This document shows, piece by piece, positions 34,059 to 43,312 of a stretch of 64,000 nucleotides of DNA (the stretch's first letter is position 1; every line of letters begins with the position of its first letter). Below the pieces are notes generated by a model, which saw only the letters and a list, made by a program, of their open reading frames with translations, searched no databases and was not told where the DNA came from. Source of the stretch: Bacteroidota bacterium (GTDB lineage: Bacteria; Bacteroidota; Bacteroidia; AKYH767-A; 2013-40CM-41-45); the NCBI GenBank assembly GCA_016711505.1, contig JADJSV010000020.1, forward strand, positions 124,001 to 188,000. Reading direction: 5' to 3'. Made by a program: the position numbers and the translations under genes.

Positions 34059-35519
34059 CTAACCCCCGGCGAAATCGCCAGTAATACAACACCAGCAATC
34101 AAGTGCATAAATTGCCAACTGTTGATATCCGTTTGTATAGGAGATAAGTTTATCTGTGAGCGATGCATTTTCATTTGGGCTGGTCATACCTGCGCCGAGT
34201 ATTCCGGCAGCATATTGACCATAGGCGCTTGCCAGAAACCACATTCCCATCATGACACCTTGTAATTTTATAGGAGCAAGTTTTGTCATGATGGATAATC
34301 CGATCGGTGACAAACATAATTCACCAAATGTAATTATGAAATATGCAAATGTGAATACACCTAGTGAAGTCATTCCATTTTCATCGGCAAAAAATCTTGT
34401 TGAATAGAAAGTATAGAATGCAAGTGCTAAGAAAAGGAAGCCCAGTCCGAATTTTACAACTGTGTTGGGTTCTTTATTTCGTTTACTTAACCAGATCCAG
34501 AGCAGACCAAGAATAGGAGCGAAGATTATCACAAAAAGAGAGTTAGCCGAATTGTTCACTCCATTCGGATCAAGCTTTATTCCGGCGATATTATCTTTAA
34601 GATTATTTGTAGCAAACAAATTCAATGACCCGCCACTTTGCTCGAAGAATGCCCAGAAGAAAATTGAGAAAACAATAAATACCAAAGCTGCCATCATTTT
34701 CTTTTTTTCTGCTGAAGTCAGTTTTGACATTTCGTAGAAAATATAAAATAAGGTCAATGGTCCGATTGTGTACATGAACCAGTCAGTGTACTGTGTCTTT
34801 GACACCATGATCATGATAACAGGAATAACAGCCAGTGAACCAATATAAACCAGGTACTCATACCATTTTTTGGTTTTACCATCTGCCGCAGGCTTGAGTG
34901 GTGACAAACCGATCGGTCCTAAACTGTTTTTTGTGTAGAGAAAGGTGATCAGACTTAAGGTCATCACGATTGCTGCCAGACCGAATGCCAGATTCCATGA
35001 ATATGTTTTACCTATTGTAACGCATGCATATCCGCCAAGCAAAGCTCCTATATTTATACCTGAATAGAACAATGAAAATCCTGCATCGCGGCGGCTATCA
35101 TTTGTTTTATAAAGTGCACCAACCATTGTAGAAATGTTTGGTTTGAAAAATCCGGTACCGATAATTGTAAAACTTAATCCAATAAAGAAAAACTCTTTCG
35201 GATCTGTTGCAAGAATACAACTTCCGGTGATCATCAGTAAACCACCCCAGAACAATGATTTCCTGAAGCCAAGAATTTTATCGGCAAATAATCCGCCGAC
35301 AAAAGTAAAAGCATAAACGAAAGCCTGTGTAGCACCATATTGAAGATTCGCCTGATCTTCTTTCATGAACAATTCGCTGACCATAAAAACGGTAAGCATT
35401 CCCCGCATCCCATAAAAACAAAACCGTTCCCACATTTCCGAGAAGAACAGATACCAGAGTTGCTTTGGATATTTTCCCTTGAAGGATTGTATTTCGTCGA
35501 GCGTCAGTGTTTTTTCCAT
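34059..35519 (-). CDS. POT/PTR-family peptide:proton symporter with a shifted C-terminus
   Basis: The 486-residue protein is a proton-coupled oligopeptide transporter of the MFS fold with about twelve or more helices. The family ExxER motif is in 'FFSEMWERFCFYGMRGML', and 'GTGFFKPNISTMVGALY' and 'GFSLFYSGINIGALLGGY' are typical. The last 13 residues ('LDCWCCITGDFAGG') are not. Shifting by one base gives 'LIAGVVLLAISPGVR', and a second shift restores 'KLMQEVK' with a TAA at 34035-34037. Two compensating 1-nt indels near 34060 and 34110 therefore alter the natural end. It is expected in the inner membrane. Confidence 0.88.
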   Translation of the reverse strand: MEKTLTLDEIQSFKGKYPKQLWYLFFSEMWERFCFYGMRGMLTVFMVSELFMKEDQANLQYGATQAFVYAFTFVGGLFADKILGFRKSLFWGGLLMITGSCILATDPKEFFFIGLSFTIIGTGFFKPNISTMVGALYKTNDSRRDAGFSLFYSGINIGALLGGYACVTIGKTYSWNLAFGLAAIVMTLSLITFLYTKNSLGPIGLSPLKPAADGKTKKWYEYLVYIGSLAVIPVIMIMVSKTQYTDWFMYTIGPLTLFYIFYEMSKLTSAEKKKMMAALVFIVFSIFFWAFFEQSGGSLNLFATNNLKDNIAGIKLDPNGVNNSANSLFVIIFAPILGLLWIWLSKRNKEPNTVVKFGLGFLFLALAFYTFYSTRFFADENGMTSLGVFTFAYFIITFGELCLSPIGLSIMTKLAPIKLQGVMMGMWFLASAYGQYAAGILGAGMTSPNENASLTDKLISYTNGYQQLAIYALDCWCCITGDFAGG

Positions 35520-35627
35520 AACGCAATGTATAAAAATTAATAATTAATAGATAATAATGAACAATGGGAGTTTGTAGAGCATGTGGGTTGGATGTAGGTT
35601 TCAGGTTTTTAACAGATAAAATAGGGC

Positions 35628-35658
35628 AAAAAAAAACGGGCAACTTGAAAGTTACCCG
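35628..35658 (-). terminator. Rho-independent terminator after secA
   Basis: On the minus strand CGGGTAACTT pairs with AAGTTGCCCG (one mismatch, 35637-35646 with 35649-35658), followed by a run of nine T. It lies 30 nt after the secA stop codon. Confidence 0.85.
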
Positions 35659-35687
35659 CTCATTATTCATTATTTATTTTTCATTAA

Positions 35688-38600
35688 CTAAACAGCATTC
35701 GCCCCATGACAACTCTTATACTTCTTACCACTACCACAAGGACAAGGATCATTTCTATTGATCTTTTGTTCTACGCGAACGGGTTGAATTTTTGGTGGCG
35801 GTGGTCCGCCTTGTGGCATTGCACCGGGTGGCATTCCACTTGGACGAGGAGCTGTTGATGTTGTAGTGTCTGCTTTGTTGGCACTTAGATTTCTGTTATC
35901 CGGTTTCGGTGGAAGTTTTGCTTCTTTCACTTGATTTGGATCTTGTTGCGGAATCACTCCTTTGAATAGGAAGGCAACAATCTCTTTATTCGTGCGGTCC
36001 ATCATTTCTTTGACCAGTTTGAATGATTCAAACTTGTAAATGAGTAACGGATCTTTTTGTTCGTACACAGCGTTCTGAACGGATTGTTTCAAATCATCCA
36101 TTTCACGAAGATGTTCTTTCCATGCGTCATCAATCAGTGCTGCAATGATCAGTTTTTCAAATGATGCAACAACTTCACGACCGTTCGATTCAAAGGATTT
36201 TTTAAGATTGGCAATTACCTGAATTGAACGCAGTCCATCGCTGAATGGTATTACAATATTCTTTATCGTTTCGCCTTGGTTTGTATTTACTTCGTTAATG
36301 AAAGGCAACATCCTTTCAATTAACACCTGCGATTTGTGTTTGTAGAAACGTTGGGCTTCTGCAAATGTTTTTTCTATTGTATCATCCGGTTTTTTAGCTG
36401 CGAATTCTTCTTTGGTAACCGGAAGTTCAATGGATAGAATCCTGATCAGATCCAGCTTCAATGAATCGTAATCCTGTTCTTCATGATAAGTGTTAACTAA
36501 ACTTTCAACCGTATCGTAAAGCATGTTGTTGATGTCAATACTCAGACGTTCACCGAAAATTGCGTGACGACGTTTTGTATAGATCACTTCACGCTGAGAA
36601 TTCATTACATCATCGTATTCGATCAAACGTTTACGTGTTCCGAAATTGTTTTCTTCAACTTTACGTTGTGCTCTTTCGATAGAAGAGGTGATCATACTAT
36701 GCTGGATCACTTCACCTTCTTCAATTCCCATACGGTCCATGAGTTTCATGATCCGTTCAGAACCGAACATACGCATCAGATCATCTTCCAGTGAAACATA
36801 AAATTGCGAAGATCCCGGATCACCCTGACGACCGGCACGACCTCTTAACTGACGATCGACACGGCGTGATTCATGTTTCTCTGTACCGACGATGGCAAGT
36901 CCACCGGCTTCTTTTACACCTTCACCAAGTTTGATATCGGTACCACGACCGGCCATGTTAGTGGCAATCGTAACGGTTCCTGCATAACCGGCTTCCTGTA
37001 CGATCTGCGCTTCACGCTGGTGAAGTTTTGCATTCAGTACGTTGTGTTTGATGTTACGAAGTTTCAACATCCGGCTTAATAATTCCGAAGTTTCAACGCT
37101 AGTCGTACCAACCAATACCGGACGACCTGCTTTCACTAATGCTTCGATCTCTTCGATTACAGCATTGTATTTTTCACGCTTTGTTTTATAAACCTTGTCT
37201 TCGTGATCTTTTCTTACGATCGCTCTGTTAGTTGGAATAGAAACAACTTCAAGTTTGTAGATCGACCAGAGTTCCTGTGCTTCGGTTTCAGCTGTACCCG
37301 TCATACCGGCAAGCTTGTGATACATCCGGAAGTAATTCTGCAAAGTGATCGTTGCATACGTTTGAGTAGAAGCTTCGATCTTTACATTTTCTTTCGCTTC
37401 AATAGCCTGATGTAATCCGTCAGAATACCGGCGGCCTTCCATCACACGACCTGTCTGTTCATCGACGATCTTTACTTTTCCATCTGTGATAATGTATTCA
37501 ACATCTTTATCAAAGAGAGTATAAGCTTTTAATAATTGATTTACGGTATGAATCCGTTCTGATTTTATAGAGTAGTCGCGCAACAATTCATCTTTACGCG
37601 CAATTCTTTCTTCCGGAGTGTCACTGTTTCTTTCAATTTCTGCCATCATAGAACCGACATCAGGCATGATGAAGAAATTTTTGTCTTCGCTTGAAGATGA
37701 AATTAATTCAACACCTTTTTCTGTAAGTTCAATACTGTTATTTTTTTCATCAATAGTAAAAAACAATGGCTCATCTGCTTTATGCATTTCTTTTTGCTGA
37801 TCCTGCAGATAAAAGTTCTCAGTGCTGCGCATCATACCGGCAACACCTTGTTCGCCGAGTAATTTGATCAGCGCTTTATTTTTTGGTAAACCACGATGTG
37901 CACGGAAGAGAGGAAGTCCGGCTTCTTTGTCTTTTTTCTCTGCAATTAATTTACGTGCATCCGAAATGATCGAATTCACATAATCACGTTGAGCTTTAAC
38001 GAGCAATTCAACTTTTGGTTTATAAATATCAAATTCGTGGTGATCACCTTTTGGAGTCGGACCGGAAATGATAAGCGGAGTCCGGGCATCATCGATCAAA
38101 ACTGAATCGACCTCATCGACAATTGCATAATGATGTCCGCGCTGAACCATGTCTTCTGCAGCCCGTGCCATATTATCACGCAGATAATCGAAACCAAATT
38201 CATTATTGGTTCCGTAAGTGATGTCTGCTAAATATGCTTTACGGCGTTCATCAGAATTGGGATCATGTTTATCGATACAATCAACTGTAAGTCCTAAAAA
38301 TTCGAAGATCGGTCCGTTCCATTCAGAGTCACGTTTCGCAAGATAATCGTTGACAGTTACAACGTGTACACCTTGTCCGGCCAATGCATTCAGATAGATC
38401 GGTAATGTTGCCACGAGTGTTTTTCCTTCACCGGTAGCCATCTCAGAAATTTTTCCTGAATGAAGAACACTACCACCAATTAACTGTACATCGTAATGGA
38501 TCATGTTCCATGTTACGGGTGTACCTGCAGCTGTCCATGTATTTTTCCAGATTGCTTTATCGCCTTCAATTTTTACATTGTCACGTTTAGTAGCAAGATC

Positions 38601-39023
38601 TCTGTCGTGTTGAAATGCAGTTACAGTTATCGATTCGTTATTAGTAAAACGGCGAGCCGTTTCTTTCATTACTGCAAAAGCTTTTGGTAAAAGTTCGAGA
38701 AGAACTTCTTCAGTAATTTTTTTTCCTTCTTTTTTCAGCTGATCAACCTGACGATAGATGTCTTCTTTTTTAGAAAGTTCCATATCCGGATTTCCTTCAG
38801 CTTCTTTTTCAAGATCAGAAATTTCCGTGCGGTTTTCGGCTAAACGTTCATCGATAATTTTGCGGAATTCGTTAGACTTTTCGCGCAAATCATCATGAGA
38901 AAGATTTTCAAGTTGTGCGTATTCAGCTAAAATTTTGGTGATCAGGGGAGTTATTTCTTTCAGATCCCGGTCGCTTTTCTTACCGAAGATGCTGGTAATC
39001 GCCTTATTAAGTATTCCAATCAT
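35688..39023 (-). CDS. secA: Preprotein translocase ATPase SecA
   Basis: SecA drives proteins through SecYEG. The 1111-residue protein has Walker A 'MATGEGKT' (about residues 195-202), 'HYAIVDEVDSVLIDDARTPL', the helicase-like region 'VTIATNMAGRGTDIKLGEGV' and 'RQLRGRAGRQGDPGSSQFYV', and a C-terminal zinc-binding tail 'RNDPCPCGSGKKYKSCHG'. It is about 200 residues longer than the E. coli protein because of insertions in the first nucleotide-binding and preprotein-binding regions, usual in Bacteroidota. A Pro-rich linker precedes the zinc tail. It is probably a single-gene unit with its own terminator. Confidence 0.97.
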   Translation of the reverse strand: MIGILNKAITSIFGKKSDRDLKEITPLITKILAEYAQLENLSHDDLREKSNEFRKIIDERLAENRTEISDLEKEAEGNPDMELSKKEDIYRQVDQLKKEGKKITEEVLLELLPKAFAVMKETARRFTNNESITVTAFQHDRDLATKRDNVKIEGDKAIWKNTWTAAGTPVTWNMIHYDVQLIGGSVLHSGKISEMATGEGKTLVATLPIYLNALAGQGVHVVTVNDYLAKRDSEWNGPIFEFLGLTVDCIDKHDPNSDERRKAYLADITYGTNNEFGFDYLRDNMARAAEDMVQRGHHYAIVDEVDSVLIDDARTPLIISGPTPKGDHHEFDIYKPKVELLVKAQRDYVNSIISDARKLIAEKKDKEAGLPLFRAHRGLPKNKALIKLLGEQGVAGMMRSTENFYLQDQQKEMHKADEPLFFTIDEKNNSIELTEKGVELISSSSEDKNFFIMPDVGSMMAEIERNSDTPEERIARKDELLRDYSIKSERIHTVNQLLKAYTLFDKDVEYIITDGKVKIVDEQTGRVMEGRRYSDGLHQAIEAKENVKIEASTQTYATITLQNYFRMYHKLAGMTGTAETEAQELWSIYKLEVVSIPTNRAIVRKDHEDKVYKTKREKYNAVIEEIEALVKAGRPVLVGTTSVETSELLSRMLKLRNIKHNVLNAKLHQREAQIVQEAGYAGTVTIATNMAGRGTDIKLGEGVKEAGGLAIVGTEKHESRRVDRQLRGRAGRQGDPGSSQFYVSLEDDLMRMFGSERIMKLMDRMGIEEGEVIQHSMITSSIERAQRKVEENNFGTRKRLIEYDDVMNSQREVIYTKRRHAIFGERLSIDINNMLYDTVESLVNTYHEEQDYDSLKLDLIRILSIELPVTKEEFAAKKPDDTIEKTFAEAQRFYKHKSQVLIERMLPFINEVNTNQGETIKNIVIPFSDGLRSIQVIANLKKSFESNGREVVASFEKLIIAALIDDAWKEHLREMDDLKQSVQNAVYEQKDPLLIYKFESFKLVKEMMDRTNKEIVAFLFKGVIPQQDPNQVKEAKLPPKPDNRNLSANKADTTTSTAPRPSGMPPGAMPQGGPPPPKIQPVRVEQKINRNDPCPCGSGKKYKSCHGANAV

Positions 39024-39149
39024 ATTTTTTCAGATAATGAGCCCGTAAAAGTACGGTAAATTTAAGAGATTATGAAGTAGTTCTAAATTGCTGTTAGTTA
39101 GTCTATTATATTAGGGTAAATTGGTAGTTGGGATGATAAATTTTTTATT

Positions 39150-39221
39150 GGTTTCAGGTTACAGGTTTCAGGTTGGTACCTACAACCTGTAACCTATAAC
39201 CTATAACCTGAAACTTGTAAC
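39150..39221. repeat. Heptad-arm hairpin, family C
   Basis: GGTTTCA, GGTTACA, GGTTTCA (39150-39170) face AACCTGT, AACCTAT, AACCTAT, AACCTGA, AACTTGT (39184-39218). The cap GGTTGGTACCTACAACC is a palindrome centred on GGTACC. It lies just after the 3' end of the minus-strand T9SS gene at 39238 and before the secA promoter. Confidence 0.8.
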
Positions 39222-39237
39222 ATCTTGTAGGTATTTA

Positions 39238-40800
39238 TCAATAATTCAAAATAATTTTTCCGCCTGCAGAATTATCAACCCTGAAGTAATAAACCCCCGG
39301 CAAATAATTCGACAGATCGACATTAACAAAGTCCTCACCAAAGTATTTTTGCATGACTTTTTGTCCGATAGCATCAAAGATCTCAATGAAATGATTGCCT
39401 GAAATTTGAGTTTCTATTCTGAAAATTCCTGTACCAGGATTTGGAAATACCATAGGTGATTTCACTGAAATATCTGAGAGTTCCGTGCTGTAGCAATACA
39501 ATGTAAATTGATTTGATAATGACTGCCAGAATGGGTTGATAGAAAACTGAGTCATGTTCACTAATTGCCAGTCGGCTCCGGCACTATCGCTGAATGATAA
39601 AACACTTAAAGCCGGTGAATATGTATTTTCAAAACATCCTGAATTTCCTGCAGCATCAGTTTTAATGATGTGAGCATTCGAACCCAAACCCGGTTCGTGA
39701 ATTATTCCTGCAGATAGAATTGAATTATTTATTCCGTTAATTACAAAATTGCTTTCAGAAGTAGTTGCACTATAACCGTAAGTTTTAGCGCTGATAATAT
39801 TTCCCGCGCTGTCAAGTCTTAATAAAGTACTTTTATAACTCGGACTCACTACTGTACCGACATTTGTTTTTCCGGCAATGATCAGGTCACCATTATCAGC
39901 TTCAGTAATTGAATATGCATCATCCTGATTTGTACCATAGATATTGTTCCACATTCTGTTTCCTGCAGAATCATACTTGCAGACATTCATATTGAAAGTT
40001 CCCATATCGAAAAATTCGAGTCCACATGTTGCATAACCACCATCACTTGTCAATGTCATCCCCGCAATAACACAATTATTAGAATTTCCTGAACGTGAAG
40101 CTTGCAAAAGATTTCCGTTCATGTGGTCAATACTTACAACATAATTTTTATTAAGCGGGTTACTTGTATTAAAACAAAATCCCGATGCTAGCAGATCTCC
40201 ATTTGGTTTTTGCAAGAGATCGGGAAGCCAATTCGATTCCATCGAACTATTTACATTTGTCCAGAGCTGATTTCCCATTGCATCTGTTTTAATTATCAAT
40301 GCAGATTCTAAAGCATTGCCGTAACTTGTAGTAGTACCTGACATATAAAAGTTTCCATTCACATCTTCCAACAAACCACCGCCGGTTTCATTTCCAGGTC
40401 CGCCATAAGTTTCGGCCAGGATTGGAAATCCCTGATCGTCTGTCTTGATCAGAAAAAGGTCGCTCGTTGTAGAATCAATAAATCCACCGAATGTTTCTCC
40501 TGAAATTGCAAAACCACCATCAGAAGTTCTGACCAGACTACTTGCATAGTCATTTTTATTTGTACCAAGAATTACCGACCATAACAATCCACCATCATTA
40601 TCGATACAGAAGAAACTAATGTCCTTGTCAAAACTGGAAAGTGTAGTACATTGCGCAACCACATAGTAGTAATTGCTGTCTTTAACAACGGAAATAATTT
40701 TTTCGATATCGTTATTTCCGTATGCAGTCTGGAAAATGGATTGGCTGTATGAATTCAGTTTTAATAAAATTATAAGCAAGCAGAGTAGAGTGGACTTCAT
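39238..40800 (-). CDS. T9SS type A exported propeller-like protein
   Basis: The ATG at 40800 begins the signal peptide ('MKSTLLCLLIILLKLNSYSQ'); the frame extends further upstream without a leader-like start. The 520-residue protein has repeats of 'LFLIKTDDQGFPILAETYGG', 'LIIKTDAMGNQLWTNV' and 'LLRLDSAGNIISAKTYGY', the same class of motif as the gene at 8249-9592, and 'TSDGGFAISGETFGG' turns. It ends with a type A sorting domain ('MVFPNPGTGIFRIETQ', 'EIFDAIGQKVMQKYFGED', 'LPGVYYFRVDNSAGGKIIL'). Its function is unknown. A heptad hairpin sits just after the stop. Confidence 0.87.
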   Translation of the reverse strand: MKSTLLCLLIILLKLNSYSQSIFQTAYGNNDIEKIISVVKDSNYYYVVAQCTTLSSFDKDISFFCIDNDGGLLWSVILGTNKNDYASSLVRTSDGGFAISGETFGGFIDSTTSDLFLIKTDDQGFPILAETYGGPGNETGGGLLEDVNGNFYMSGTTTSYGNALESALIIKTDAMGNQLWTNVNSSMESNWLPDLLQKPNGDLLASGFCFNTSNPLNKNYVVSIDHMNGNLLQASRSGNSNNCVIAGMTLTSDGGYATCGLEFFDMGTFNMNVCKYDSAGNRMWNNIYGTNQDDAYSITEADNGDLIIAGKTNVGTVVSPSYKSTLLRLDSAGNIISAKTYGYSATTSESNFVINGINNSILSAGIIHEPGLGSNAHIIKTDAAGNSGCFENTYSPALSVLSFSDSAGADWQLVNMTQFSINPFWQSLSNQFTLYCYSTELSDISVKSPMVFPNPGTGIFRIETQISGNHFIEIFDAIGQKVMQKYFGEDFVNVDLSNYLPGVYYFRVDNSAGGKIILNY

Positions 40801-40896
40801 TTGAATTTTATTTTGGGAGAATTTAAAATTAAGAAAATTGTTTTGTCGTGTTAAAGAATATTGAAAAAGTTTTAAAGTCTCTTTAAAGTTTCCGGC

Positions 40897-40925
40897 ATAA
40901 AAAAAGGACTGCAACTTGCAGTCCC
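40897..40925 (-). terminator. Rho-independent terminator after the DUF2795 gene
   Basis: On the minus strand GGACTGC pairs with GCAGTCC across a short AAGTT-type loop (40906-40924), followed by eight T residues. It lies 32 nt past the stop codon of the DUF2795 gene. Confidence 0.85.
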
Positions 40926-40956
40926 ATATTTTTTCTTCTAATTTTCTAATTAGAAT

Positions 40957-41178
40957 TCAATATTCGTCTTCATTAAAAAAGAAATCATCTTTCGTCGGAT
41001 AATCCGGCCAGATCTCTTCGATACTTTCATAGGCTTCGCCTTCGTCTTCAAGTTCCTGAAGGTTCTCGATTACTTCAAGAGGAGCGCCGGAACGGATTCC
41101 GTAATCAATTAACTCGTCTTTAGTCGCAGGCCATGGAGCATCTTCCAGGTGTTGTGCTAATTCAAGGGTCCAGTACAT
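40957..41178 (-). CDS. DUF2795 small acidic protein
   Basis: The 73-residue protein matches the DUF2795 pattern 'APWPATKDELIDYGIRSGAP' followed by 'EVIENLQELEDEGE', and ends in a very acidic tail ('DYPTKDDFFFNEDEY'). Such proteins are highly conserved across Bacteroidota and are cytoplasmic, with no proven function. The gene is flanked by its own terminator and an upstream region of about 190 nt, so it is a single-gene unit. Confidence 0.88.
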   Translation of the reverse strand: MYWTLELAQHLEDAPWPATKDELIDYGIRSGAPLEVIENLQELEDEGEAYESIEEIWPDYPTKDDFFFNEDEY

Positions 41179-41365
41179 ATGAAATTATAAGTTTGTTTAA
41201 TCTTTTTTTATTGGGTGGCAAAAGTATAAAAATATACTTCAAATCCTAGAGTAATATTTTAAGTAAGAAAAAATCATACTTAAATGCGGAAATGCTTGAT
41301 TCAGAGGAGTTCATGAATAGAAGTTCCGGAATAAACGGGATTTGGGAATTAAATATCCCGACTCC

Positions 41366-41914
41366 TCAGACTTTGGCCTTCCAGGGCGTCTCTTCAGCCC
41401 CTAATTTCATGGTCAGAAAGCGGGATAATACAAATAGGTAGTCGGATAAACGGTTCAGATATTTTATAATAAGAGGATTAACTGGAACATCAGAATTTAA
41501 AAGAACAGTAAGTCGCTCAGCCCGGCGGCAAACACAACGGGCAACATGTGTACAGGAAACAGCTTGATGTCCGCCGGGAAGAACAAATGATTTCATTTCC
41601 GGCAGCTGACTTTCCATTTCATCCATTGCTTTTTCAAGTTCTGTAATATTTTCTTCGCGAAGTTCCGGCAATTTCATTTTAGATTTTTCCGGATCAGCCG
41701 CCAGATGAGAGCCAATTGTAAATAGTCTGTCCTGAATATCGATCAATAAATTCTTATCTGCAATTTCACCGGAAAGATCTCTGACCCATCCGATATATGA
41801 ATTCAGTTCGTCGACAGTTCCATATGCATCGATACGAAGTGAAGCTTTTGAAACTCTTGTTCCGCCAATGAGTGAAGTCATTCCTTCATCACCTTTTTTT
41901 GTATAGATCTTCAT
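41366..41914 (-). CDS. Cob(I)yrinic acid a,c-diamide adenosyltransferase (PduO type)
   Basis: This enzyme transfers adenosine from ATP to cob(I)alamin to make adenosylcobalamin. The 182-residue protein has the PduO/MMAB signature 'KIYTKKGDEGMTSLIGGTRV', 'RIDAYGTVDELNSYIGWVRD' and 'ARCVCRRAERLTVLLN', ending in 'LSDYLFVLSRFL'. No other cobalamin gene or B12 riboswitch is visible here. It follows the ABC ATPase gene by 29 nt on the same strand, which may be co-transcription without shared function. Confidence 0.94.
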   Translation of the reverse strand: MKIYTKKGDEGMTSLIGGTRVSKASLRIDAYGTVDELNSYIGWVRDLSGEIADKNLLIDIQDRLFTIGSHLAADPEKSKMKLPELREENITELEKAMDEMESQLPEMKSFVLPGGHQAVSCTHVARCVCRRAERLTVLLNSDVPVNPLIIKYLNRLSDYLFVLSRFLTMKLGAEETPWKAKV

Positions 41915-41943
41915 ATTGGCTTAGCTGATTTTTACATCTTCTT

Positions 41944-42642
41944 TTACAAAACATCATTCTGCATATCTGATTCGATCATGCCGTCTTTTATCCGGACAAT
42001 ACGATGAGCATGTCGGGCAATATCTTCTTCGTGAGTTACAACAATAATTGTATTTCCATTTTTGTGAATATCTTCAAACAAATTCATAATCTCTTCTGAA
42101 GTCTTAGAATCAAGATTTCCGGTTGGCTCATCGGCAAGGATGATAGAAGGATTATTTACCAACGCTCTGGCAACTGCAACACGTTGTCTTTGACCTCCAC
42201 TGAGTTCATTTGGTTTATGAGTCATTCTGTCCTGCAAACCTACATCCGTTAATGCCTTGGTTGCTCTTTCATTTCTGTCGGCTTTAGAAATGCCGGCATA
42301 GACAAGCGGAAGTGCAACATTATCCAAAGCATTGCTTCTTGGAACAAGATTGAAAGTCTGAAAGATGAAACCAATTTCTTTATTTCTGATTTCTGCCAGA
42401 TCGTTATCCGACATCGTGCTGACTTCATTGCCATTCAGGTAATATGTTCCGGCAGACGGTGTATCGAGGCATCCGATTATATTCATCAAAGTAGATTTCC
42501 CGGAACCTGAAGGGCCCATCAAAGCTACATACTCGCCTTTGAAAATAGACAGATCGATTGACCGCAAGGCATTCACATTTTCAGTTCCGATCGTATATTT
42601 TTTAGCAATGCCTTTAAGTTCAAGAAGGGCTTTAGATGTCAT
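41944..42642 (-). CDS. LolD/MacB-type ABC transporter ATP-binding protein
   Basis: A 232-residue ATPase with Walker A 'GPSGSGKST', Q-loop 'IGFIFQTFNLVPRSNALDNV', signature 'LSGGQRQRVAVARALV' and Walker B 'IILADEPTGNLD'. 'FQTFNL' and 'DEPTGNLD' place it in the MacB/LolD/FtsE group, which serves permeases for lipoprotein release, efflux or lysis control rather than solute uptake. No permease is adjacent, so its partner is elsewhere. Confidence 0.92.
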   Translation of the reverse strand: MTSKALLELKGIAKKYTIGTENVNALRSIDLSIFKGEYVALMGPSGSGKSTLMNIIGCLDTPSAGTYYLNGNEVSTMSDNDLAEIRNKEIGFIFQTFNLVPRSNALDNVALPLVYAGISKADRNERATKALTDVGLQDRMTHKPNELSGGQRQRVAVARALVNNPSIILADEPTGNLDSKTSEEIMNLFEDIHKNGNTIIVVTHEEDIARHAHRIVRIKDGMIESDMQNDVL

Positions 42643-42797
42643 AAATGAGTGGATATGGTGAGGCTAAAGTAAGAAGTATATTGTTACAAAAATGTTATTT
42701 TGTCAAAGGTCAAGCGTGTATTTACGAGCACGAAGAGAATTTCGATATTGTTACTTTCAACGTGCGATATCCTTTTAATGGTGAACAAATTTCATTC

Positions 42798-42954
42798 ATT
42801 TTAATTATGTGTAATTCAACGTTACAGCAATTCACAGGTCGCCCCGCTGGGGCTTGGGTCTATTCCTAATTTGTTGCTACAAACAGGTCGCCCCGCTGGG
42901 GCTTGGGTCTATTCCTAATTTGTTGCTATAAACAGGTCGCCCCGCTGGGGCTTT
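42798..42954. repeat. 49-bp tandem repeat with GC-rich hairpin (2.4 copies)
   Basis: CAGGTCGCCCCGCTGGGGCTT begins at 42835, 42884 and 42933, an exact 49-bp period; the intervening unit (TGGGTCTATTCCTAATTTGTTGC) is repeated too. GCCCC/GGGGC forms a short GC stem in each unit. The 37 nt before it (42798 on) recur at about 43157 in diverged form. Together with the inverted copies downstream this fills most of the gap between the ABC ATPase gene and the methyltransferase gene. No coding signal is seen. Confidence 0.8.
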
Positions 42955-43030
42955 AGGCCGTTTCCATATTTATACCCACTCCATCTAATTAAGGTCAAGC
43001 ATTGTAATCCATTTGAATTGAAATACTGAA

Positions 43031-43220
43031 AGCCCCAGAGGGGCGACATGTTTGTAGACGCAGAATGAAAGAAACGATTAGCCCCATCGGGGCGACCTGT
43101 GGATGAAGACGGGTCTTTTGAAATGAAATAAAAAAGATTTCGAATAAAAATTTTATTCAATTTAATTTTGTGTAATTCGCCTACAACAATTCGCAAGTCG
43201 TCTCGCTGAGGCTTTGGATC
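43031..43220. repeat. Inverted and degenerate copies of the GC-rich repeat
   Basis: AGCCCCAGAGGGGCGACATG (43031-43050) and GCCCCATCGGGGCGACCTGT (43081-43100) are inverted copies of the GC-rich block at 42835. A degenerate direct copy, CAAGTCGTCTCGCTGAGGC, begins near 43193, preceded by the same 'TTTAATT-GTGTAATTC' leader as the first copy. The region therefore looks like a nested duplication with both orientations. Confidence 0.7.
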
Positions 43221-43312
43221 GATCTCTGACTAGTGTAAGTTGGTTAGCGTTCAAAGGAAAACAATCACGGGATAAAACTCCAAATAAACTGTTTGCCCTT
43301 TGTTTAACACCA

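Noticed and set aside
33915..34265. 116-residue frame rich in Phe, His and Ser
   Set aside because: It is translation of the TTTTCAC heptads followed by the antisense of the POT transporter gene.
41179..41365. Cobalamin riboswitch near the adenosyltransferase gene
   Set aside because: No B12-box-like sequence is recognised, and this stretch is downstream, not upstream, of that gene.
42645..42869. 74-residue plus-strand frame in the repeat block
   Set aside because: It runs through the GC-rich repeat and has no initiation signal or protein-like composition.
42835..42954. Possible CRISPR array with 49-bp units
   Set aside because: Repeat and intervening sequence repeat together, there are only 2.4 units and no cas genes.
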